Origin: Massospora cicadina
Taxonomy: Eukaryota; Entomophthoromycota; Entomophthoromycetes; Entomophthorales; Entomophthoraceae
Direction: 5' to 3'
Length of the DNA stretch: 64,000 nucleotides
NCBI GenBank assembly: GCA_022478985.1
Contig: JAKSZP010009306.1
Location: forward strand, 1-64,000
Below are positions 56,721 through 64,000 of this stretch, in pieces. The notes under the pieces were generated by a model. That model did no database searches. It was given only the letters and a program-made list of their open reading frames with translations, and was not told the origin of the DNA. A program made the translations under genes and the position numbers. Each line of letters starts with the position of its first letter. Within the stretch, counting starts at the first letter, position 1.

Positions 56721-59700
56721 GGGGAAACCTTCACTTTAGGGACATTGAATATCGCCAGACTCAAGGCCTCCCAGTCCTGGGCTAGGAAACTGAGTTTTTT
56801 ACAACACAATTTACCTGTGGATATCCTGGCCATCCAGGAGTCCCACTGTCCATGAGGTTCCATGGAAACTTGAAAAACAATGCTCCTCCCATCCCTATCC
56901 TTTTGGTCGCAGCACTGTGGGGTGCTTATTTGGAAAAATAATTTTTTCAAATTCAAATCCTCAGAAACATTCTTAAATGGCCAAGTGCTCATCGTCACCT
57001 TCTCATGGGCTGATGTGGCACACGCAATCATCAACATCTATGCCCCAAACGGTGCACATGAGCATCAGGAATTTTTTCTTGTTGGTCAAATCCCTCCCGC
57101 TACCCCCTGATTCCTTCATAGTTGGCGACATGAACTGTTGGCTAACCTCACCAACGGACTAGTGGCCTCCATCACCCCACACCCCACATGGTCACGTTGA
57201 ACTACGCGTTCATAAAGCCACCCTTGGGTTAATGGATGCGCTGCTGCAACATGCCCCACTGCACAAAAACATGATGTGTCCCCACATCCACAACGGCCAA
57301 TTAAGGTCCATGACCCGCATCGACCTTATTCTATGCTGGCGAAATTCCAACCCCACTTCTACTTCAAAACAACGAAAATGGAATTCTCTGACCACCAACT
57401 GGTCTCAATAACATACCACCTACCTGTCACAGTTGCTAAGGCCCCACATTGGTGCAAAATCTGCCTGCAAGCTCGCGTCGCCAGGATTTTCCATGTGGGT
57501 GGAAGAGGCAACTTTGGCAGAAAATTTTGTTGCACTTTTTTGCGCGGACCCCATTTCCACATAGGCAACTTTCAAAGAGGACACCATCTGCCACTCTCGC
57601 CATCTCTCCTCCAGATGCTCATGAGCCACATTGGCGGTTATCTCGCGCGCTCTGGCAGAATTGGCACACTTGGAGTCCAACATTCCAGCCACAGGATACA
57701 GCCCTGCATGGTGCCAGAAGTGGGCGGAGGCAGCCGCCCACCTCAATGCACTTGAAAGGCAACACAAACATCGGGTTTGTGTTCAATACAGGGTCACATG
57801 CATCACTAAAGGTGACAAGTGCACCACATATTTCTTTAAAAAAATTTCGCACCACGCCAGAGCGTGGCCTGCACACAGGTGCAAAGATTAGATAATTCTA
57901 TTGCAGATACACTGACTGAAGTGGCAATCAAAATGCAAAAATATTACTCCGAGTTGTACTGAGCCAAACCAATTCAGCCAGCCAAGGTGGCAGAATTTCT
58001 CGACTGATCTCATATCTGCACCATTTTCCAATACCCAGTAATAATGAATTTAATTACTCCGAATGAATTATGGACAGCCATTCGTGGTGCGCCAAACCAA
58101 AAATGCCCAGGCCCAGATGGCATTCCATATGAGTTCTACAAAAAAAATTTCAAATATATATCCCCACTTCTGCTTGCCTCACTTAACCAAAGCCTGTTGG
58201 AAACGCGCCTCCTACCAGGAGGACATGAGGCCTTTACTGTCACACTCTTCAAGAAAGGGGATAGGCTAGACTTAGCCAACTGGCGCCCCATTTCTCTAAC
58301 AAACACAGACACCAAAATTCTAACAAAAATCATGGCTAACCGTTTAGGGACTGTAGCATCTGCCACCATCTCCCCAGAACAATTCGGTTTCATCCCCAGA
58401 AGGTCAATTTGGGATAATGTGCACACTGTGGCTAATGTATGTCAGTCCACAGCCTCTGGGGCACTTGTATTCTTGGACCAACAAAAGGCTTATTATAGAG
58501 TAAACTGGGAATACCTAAGGGCCTGCCTCCATCAATTCCGCCTACCTCCTCGCTTCATCAACTGGGTGATGCTGCTCACGGAATCTTCAACAATGGCAGT
58601 GCGTGGCCCTGGCTTCCTAACGGAAGTAGTCCACCCTCAAAGGGGCTTGCGACAAGGGGACCCCCTCAGCCCACTCTTAAACAACTTCAGCCTTGACCCA
58701 CTACTGCGAAATGTGAATGCCCAACTCACTGGGGTCCATGTGCCAGGCCAAGCCCCAGTCAAAAATATTGGCGTTTGCAGATGATTGTGTGGTTTGGGTG
58801 TCTGATAATCAAGATGCACGCGCGCTTGAAGATCTCATCCAGGAATATTCCCGGGTAAGCAACGTGGCACTGAACGCCTCCAAAACCAAAGTCATCCTCC
58901 TTGGTCAGTTTCAGAACTGCTGGGCCCCAGCAATTAGTTCCCAACCTGGCCTATCTGCTCGCCCACGTCCACGCCTTACTAACTCAACACACACTGCTCC
59001 ATTGATGCTCCCCTTTGTGCCACGCCCTACCATAGGACCGGTGCGCCATCTGGGCATGTGGATAGAGGCAGGCGGATACGATTCAGCAGTAATGGAGTGC
59101 CATATTATGGACAACATGACGAAGCGAATCGCCTCTCTCAGAGCCCACCCTACTTCCCTTACTGGCAAAGTTGTTTTAGCCAATTCTATGCTCCTATCCA
59201 AAGTCTGGTTTGGAGCCCACGCCATCCCCTTCTCCCCAAGCTTCTTCAATTCCCTGTATGCCTTACTGCAAGGATGGCTTTGGTCAGGCCGCCCTCCACC
59301 AGTGCATCTAGAGGTCATGTTTGGCCCTCATCATCATGGTGGCATGGGCTTGCTTGACTTCAAAGCCCATGCTGCCAAAATCCTGGGCACCTGGATTACA
59401 GCCGTCACCGCTCCTACACTCCCATCCCAACACTGGTCCCGCGCAGCCCGCTCCAACTTCTCCCAAGCCTTGGGCCTCAACAATCCAACAAACCCCCACT
59501 CCCTGATGAAATACCTCGCATCACACACATCGGCCACAGGTCCTCACGGGACAAAAACCCGCTACAAACGAATCCTACTCTCCATGTGGAGCGCAGAGTG
59601 GAGAATTCGTATTAGTGGACATACAACCCAAAGAGGCCGCCCCTCTCCTCAGTTCACACAAGAGGTACAGGGGCTACCCATCCATGATGGCGTGATCCCC

Positions 59701-60342
59701 ATTTGGCCCCATGTCCTATCCAGGGTGGACTACCTGGACATGATGGACATCACTTATTCCATTGAGACCCAAAAAACAATCTGGAAATATGTACATCACC
59801 CTATGTTGCAGCCTCAAGTCCGCTCCCATGTGTGGCACTGCCTGAGGTGGGTGTATAGTACAGCTGAGCGCTCTAATGCTTTACCCTCATTCTGTGTCGT
59901 GTGCGGCCAATATGGAATTCTGTTTCACTGCCTGGAGAAGTGCCCCACCTTTAAAGTTATATGGCGTGAAGTTCAACGTCTGCTGGGCCAGGATCAAACG
60001 CATCCTTTCAGTCTGTCAAGAGATATATTTGCTCTATCAATGGCCTCCTCCATTCCACCCTCCCTCTGTGCTCTGTTGGTTGCAATCGCCATGTGGACCA
60101 TCCACACGATTGTCTTAGATGCCATCGCAGGCTCCACCCCCACCCTCCCAGAAACTGTCCACAGATTCCGGTCTCATTTGGTGGACCACTTTCAAGCGAG
60201 GATGTTTGGATACCTCCCACAGCGTCACCAACAGCTGGTCTCCTCCTGGTTCCCAATCTGGTTCATCAAATCAGACCCCTTCCTCCACACGTTCTCAATA
60301 GTGGCTACGGCCCCTTCACACATTCCCTCCCCCTCCCCATAA
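56718..60342 (+). pseudogene. LINE-1 ORF2 (APE endonuclease, reverse transcriptase, C-terminal CCHC)
   Basis: About 1208 codons if frameshifts are ignored. The endonuclease nicks target DNA: GTLNIARLK, ILAIQESHC (catalytic Glu, 56825-56852), IINIYAPNG, FIVGDMNCW (57113-57140), RIDLIL and EFSDHQLVSI (57380-57410, catalytic His). A stop follows at 56851. RT: CPGPDGIPYEFYKK (58108), DLANWRPISLTNTDTKILTK, QFGFIPRRSIWDNVHTVANV, ALVFLDQQKAYYRVNW (motif A; the second Asp of KAYDRV is Tyr) and RGLRQGDPLSPLL (motif B). A one-base shift in an A run near 58763-58768 separates this from KILAFADDCVVWV (motif C, both Asp intact, 58762-58800). The C-terminal knuckle CVVCGQYGILFHCLEKC is at about 59898-59944. 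I saw no RNase H. Confidence 0.92.
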
Positions 60343-60434
60343 GTGGCGTTCCCACTGGCAACAAGAGATAGCATCGCTTCTCTGGGGTGCCTCCCCCGGT
60401 ACTAAGTTTATCTGTCCTGAGTCAAATTTGGAAG

Positions 60435-60481
60435 TGTCCATCCCATGGTCGGCCTTCCCCGCAATAAATTAAAATTAAAAT
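60435..60481 (+). other. LINE-1 3' tail, shared with GO and SINE elements
   Basis: TGTCCATCCCATGGTCGGCC then TTCCCCGCAATAAATT and AAAATTAAAA. Cognate ends lie at 39026-39082 (LINE-2, minus), 17091-17134 (GO-1), 41077-41113 (GO-2) and 28057-28095 (SINE-1). Likely the recognition site of the LINE reverse transcriptase. Confidence 0.8.
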
Positions 60482-60493
60482 ATATCATTACCC
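60482..60493 (+). repeat. LINE-1 target duplication, right copy
   Basis: ATATCATTACCC, identical to 55197-55208. Confidence 0.93.
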
Positions 60494-61200
60494 TGAATGT
60501 ACATATGCTAAAATCTTAGTTTATAATTTAAAAGTGAGGTCCATTATTGAACCCCTATCAAAATCATTTTGATAAAGAAAGGTAATATTTGATAATTTGC
60601 ATCATATTTAAAACTCCAAAAATATGAGATAATGGGACCTATTTTACAATATCATGTTGCTTCTATTGCACCTTGCCATTATAATTTGGATATAAATTAT
60701 TACCACAATCAATTGTGTTGCTTAACCAAAACTATGATGTATCTAATAGTTAGAAGTTTGTTTATTATGGTGTAAAGTTCAATCATTAAAAAACTTTCTG
60801 AAGAGTTTGAGTCACACCTTGCTGATGAAAATAACTAAAAGGGAAGGACCCATTGAAAAAAGGAATAACTTGGTTGCTTAAGTTTACAACAACGTGTTTT
60901 CCAAGTCAATACATATTGATTGATTATGCATTAAGTTTGCCTATGCAAACTAAGAGCAAGTTGTGGTTTCTAACTTTAAGTCATACGAAAATACCATACA
61001 ACATAAGATGAAATCTGTGACTGTTTTGTTCTTACACTAGATTTGCCTGAGTAAGTAATGTGGAAATCAAGCTCCATGGCAAAAACTGAGAATTGAACCT
61101 TAGGAAGCTCTGGGCATTCTTTTTCTGGGTCATTTTGAAATATGAGTTTAAGTTGCTAATCACAACAAAAAACCTATATAATGTAAAACAGTTATTAGTC
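60494..61200 (-). other. unassigned, possible decayed integrase fragment
   Basis: AT-rich. On the minus strand about 60860-60640 gives pieces that loosely resemble an integrase core (a D/C-GNN segment after an LTIRY stretch, compare DNGKNF). The match is too weak to assign. Nothing else is seen. Confidence 0.3.
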
Positions 61201-61209
61201 TATTGCGTT

Positions 61210-61954
61210 TTTCCAAATGATACAATAAAAGAATTAGGGCCTTCCATGATTTTGTTATTCTAGACAAATAGAATATCAAAGGAAGCTTCTAAAAACGCGA
61301 ATTTCTGTGGAGCAAGAACAATTGGTTGAACTATTGGAAACTCAGAAAGAGTAAGTTCTAAGTTCATTATAATAGCACTGAGTGTTTATTTGCCTAAAAT
61401 GCTCATTATTATTGTAGAGCTCGAGACAAGCACTCTACTTGCACAGATATAGTTATTCCCAGGAACTCTGTCAATCCAACACAATCATAACACCTCTATC
61501 CAGTAGCAATGTAATTTCCACAAAATATTGTACAGAGTACTATACAGTTATCAATATCCACTAAACTCTTGCAAAAAATCTCAACTACAAGAGTGATTTC
61601 TGATAAACTAAGTTAAGTTTAGCAAGTGATACTTTATTAGCATTAAAGTTGGGATATCATCAAGGGATTTTATTACCATGGAACAAAAATATTTCCAGGC
61701 TTGAATCATATATGTTGGGGAGGTATTAAGCACTTTGAGTACATTAAATACAATAAGTATAATCATACCCATTTGCAGGGAAAGTTTGATTTAGAGGTTT
61801 TGAAACAGCGCATAACTATTTGTAATGAATAGGGAACCCATAGAGTGTGATGGATTGTTAGAACGTATTAGAAGCATTCTGATCACATTTGTTATAGTTC
61901 CAATATAAACATTTATAAAAGATTACTAAGTCGAGTTGACACCTTTAGAGAACA
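61210..61954 (-). repeat. Ty3-8 3' LTR (left limit uncertain)
   Basis: On the minus strand it begins TGTTCTCTAAAGGTGTCAAC directly after a polypurine tract. The 5' LTR is outside the window, so the other end cannot be fixed by comparison. The limit at 61210 is a guess from the usual 700-780 bp LTR length here. Confidence 0.55.
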
Positions 61955-61966
61955 CTTCCTCCCCAC
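61955..61966 (-). other. Ty3-8 polypurine tract
   Basis: On the minus strand AGTGGGGAGGAAG, followed by TGTT. It resembles the tract of Ty3-4 (AGTGGGAGGAAA). Confidence 0.75.
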
Positions 61967-63190
61967 TTGACCGACTTATCTTCCAAAGGAGGCTGGAAAG
62001 AAAATTACCTGCTGTAGTAAGTCTAAAAACTTTGTGTGAACTCTATTAACAATTTTTATCATGTGAAATCCTTAATAGTATATACATCTTTGGATTAGCA
62101 CTCCAAAAATATGTTTTGTCATTTCTAGAGTGTTAACATCTTATGGGTTTGTCCAAACCTGAAGAAGTCGCAGTATGCCACCTGATTACACATGTTGAAC
62201 TAGTGCAAGGGTCTTTAATAGATATAAACTGTGATTTCTGGTGGTTTTTCTAGTTAAGGCGGATCTATATGCCTCAGTCTGAATCTTTATTAGTGCCTTG
62301 AATAGCCAACCAAAGTATCTTTAGAACTGATTCCATCTTCATAGTTGACAATGAAGCATAATATAGATGGTAAGGCTTAGTATTTACCATATGATATTTG
62401 GAAAGGGAAGGATTCAGTATCATTATACAGCTAGTGTTGTAGGAGAAAAATAGTGAAATTTATTTAGAGGGTCATTGGGAGTGGAGGAGGCGACAAACTT
62501 ATGTAGGATTTGTTCTAGGGCTTTAACACTCTTAGTGATTCCATTGGTCTGCATATGGTTCAGAAAACCTCATTTAATTCCCATAAGTCAGTTCAGACAA
62601 AAAATCACTTGTTGAGGTTAAGTCAGTAGCATAGTCCATCAGGATAACCTGCAGAAACCTGTGCCTTTGAGAGATTTTCTATAAAGACAAACAAGTCAGT
62701 GATGACTACTCCAATAGTTTATAAAGGCTTATATTTGACCTACTTGGTTAAGTCTTCATTGGCCACAATAATGTACTGATAATTATTTTCTCACTAATAG
62801 CGGATCACTAACATCAATCGAGGTGGTGTGCCATGCTCAGTTGGTTTTAATCAGCTGATAGGTTGTGATAGGCTTAAAATATTGTTGCAATTGCAATCAT
62901 GGCATTTTGTGAAGGTGCTCTGGATGTCAAATCTCATTGACATCCAATAGTAGCTCTGTTGGATCTGCTTTAGGGTCATTGCTAGTCTGTTATACCCAAT
63001 AATGCGATGAGCTTACATAATGATTGATAGTCATTTGGAAGTCATGAGGTATAGTCATTTTCTACTGTTGCTATCAATTTTATAGAATACCCTTTTCTAA
63101 ACTTCAATATTTTTCATAAATTGATCCAAAGTACGTCTGATAAGGGGTTTTTCATCGTTGTATTTATGGGTTTTCATTTACTAAAATAGA
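61967..63190 (-). pseudogene. Ty3-8 integrase remnant
   Basis: Minus-strand reading: zinc-binding region decayed (63000-62880). The core has YIIVANEDLTK-VKYKPL (62790-62735), then GVVITDLFVFIENLSKAQVS (62715-62650) and AGYPDGLCY for the usual DNG segment (62655-62625), second Asp context degraded. Next is MESLRVLKPLEQILHKFVAS (62555-62490), which takes the place of ME-VNGTLVNILRK. The late segment TESFPFQISYGKY is at about 62405-62365. The rest up to the tract is decayed. Confidence 0.75.
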
Positions 63191-64000
63191 ATTTGGTGTA
63201 TATATCAGCGTGAACAAGTAAGTAGCTGGGTATTCTATCAGAATTCTGATTAGAGGACCCTATTTAATGTGTCACTTCATAGTCATAGGCCCGGAGCTTT
63301 AACGTCCACCTTTTCTGCTGGCCTTCAGGCTCTTTAAGGTTATATAACCACCGCAAAGAGGTTGATCAGCAATTACTTGATACTTAGTGTCATGAATTAA
63401 AACATGGTTTGTTTACAAGCAAAAATAAAGGCTAAAAATTAGCTTTCTATTATCATAGATTTTATTTCCTGCTTGGTAAGTGTGCGAATTCAAAAAAATG
63501 CTGGGCGCTCCTCACCATGTTCATCCTGATGAGAGAGCATAACCCTGATGGCTGTTAAAAAGCATCAGATTGGATATTTATTGCCTCTCAAAGTCAGGAT
63601 ACTGTAGCACAAATGCTTGAATTAACGTCGCCTTTAGCTTGTTGATAGCAATCTCACATTTGGGGGACCAAAGAAAAGTCAATCTAACTTGGAGTAGGCG
63701 GAACAAGGACTCATACTGCTGAATGAATCTTCGTATGAACTGGCAGTAATATAACACTATACAAAAAATATTTTGGAACTTCCCGCTTGTTCTTGAGACT
63801 TTTTTATATAATTGAAAACCTTGAGCTTCTGGGATGAGCGTATTTTTTGACTTAAACTGATGCGACCCAGATACTCCATCTAATCCCTTGAAACTGACAA
63901 TCAATGCCCCTAAATCCTAAATATAGACTTGGAATTTCTTTTAAAAACCTCTTGTCAAAATTTGAAAGATGCTTCATAAAGGTTCACAAAAAACATTTAT
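63191..64000 (-). pseudogene. Ty3-8 RT C-terminus and RNase H, cut by window edge
   Basis: The minus-strand frame 63904-63578 contains YYCQFIRRFIQQYESLFRLL, TFLWSPKCEIAINKLKATLI and FVLQYPDFE, the RT connection and start of RNase H. Upstream, 64000-63905 gives INVFCEPL and LTRGF, the thumb region just after YLDD, which lies beyond the window. RNase H continues to about 63280, with degraded TEQEI and DH-SL motifs and FNLKEPEG near 63345-63320. The element is oriented like Ty3-7 and is truncated only by the window. Confidence 0.82.

Larger units (their letters stand above)
55209..60481 (+). mobile_element. LINE-1, full-length non-LTR retrotransposon
   Basis: 5273 bp between perfect 12-bp target duplications. 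The 5' end ACTTTTCTTTCTCGTTGC agrees with the 5' end of LINE-2, so the copy is full length. It holds ORF1 (55250-56711), ORF2 (56718-60342), a short 3' UTR and an AAATTAAAATTAAAAT tail. Its base composition is clearly more GC-rich than the flanks. Only moderate decay is seen, and ORF2 keeps a 541-codon open frame. The APE endonuclease places it among LINEs of the L1-like kind. The exact clade is not determined. Confidence 0.95.

Noticed and set aside
59308..59537. Minus-strand open frames in LINE-1 ORF2.
   Set aside because: They overlap the long plus-strand ORF2 frame with recognisable domains; GC-rich antisense shadows.
1..64000. Repeat-induced point mutation as the cause of decay.
   Set aside because: Several losses are G-to-A or C-to-T (CAT to TAT, TGT to TAT, TGG to TAA), but transversions are also common (YLDD to YLYD, Cys to Phe). 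No bias can be claimed without counting dinucleotides between aligned copies.
1..64000. CRISPR arrays, operons or bacterial signals.
   Set aside because: No spaced short repeats or ribosome-binding patterns were found; all content is eukaryotic retroelements.

Overview
The window is eukaryotic repeat DNA with no host gene I can support. It is AT-rich and packed with decayed retrotransposons: eight Ty3/Gypsy LTR elements, two LINEs, two related ORF1-only elements, one tRNA-derived SINE and a few tiny retroposon tails. Families and codon decay fit a large, repeat-rich genome. An early-diverging fungus is my guess, but the sequence does not prove it. Names used here: Ty3-1 to Ty3-8, LINE-1 and LINE-2, GO-1 and GO-2 (gag/ORF1-only), SINE-1.

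Layout. 1-1002: 5' end of Ty3-1 (minus), cut by the window edge. 1501-8439: Ty3-2 (plus), complete but decayed. 9735-46439: one old element, Ty3-3 (plus), opened by successive insertions. Inside it lie Ty3-4 (11321-27478), itself split by GO-1 (about 15200-17134) and by Ty3-5 (18292-25621, with a perfect 5-bp target duplication); SINE-1 (27815-28095); Ty3-6 (31455-37967), which splits the RNase H; and LINE-2 (39026-45351, minus), which splits the integrase and is itself split by GO-2 (40024-41115). 46440-48332 is unassigned. 48333-54686 is Ty3-7 (minus). 55209-60481 is LINE-1, full length with a 12-bp target duplication. 61200-64000 is the 3' half of Ty3-8 (minus), cut by the right edge.

How the parts work together. 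All seven Ty3 elements whose leader is visible carry versions of one 18-nt primer binding site, TGGTGCTCACTACAGGGG, so they appear to share one tRNA primer. The LINE, the ORF1-only elements and the SINE end in the same roughly 35-nt 3' sequence (TGTCCATCCC-TGGTC-GC-TACCTC-AATAAA). This suggests that the LINE reverse transcriptase mobilises two kinds of parasite: a protein-coding ORF1-only element and a tRNA-Gly-like SINE. That three-tier system is the most interesting content of the window.

Every coding region is broken by stops and frameshifts, so the window is a fossil record. Coordinates of coding remnants are approximate, set by where family motifs can be read across frames. LTR, primer-site and target-duplication coordinates were aligned by eye.
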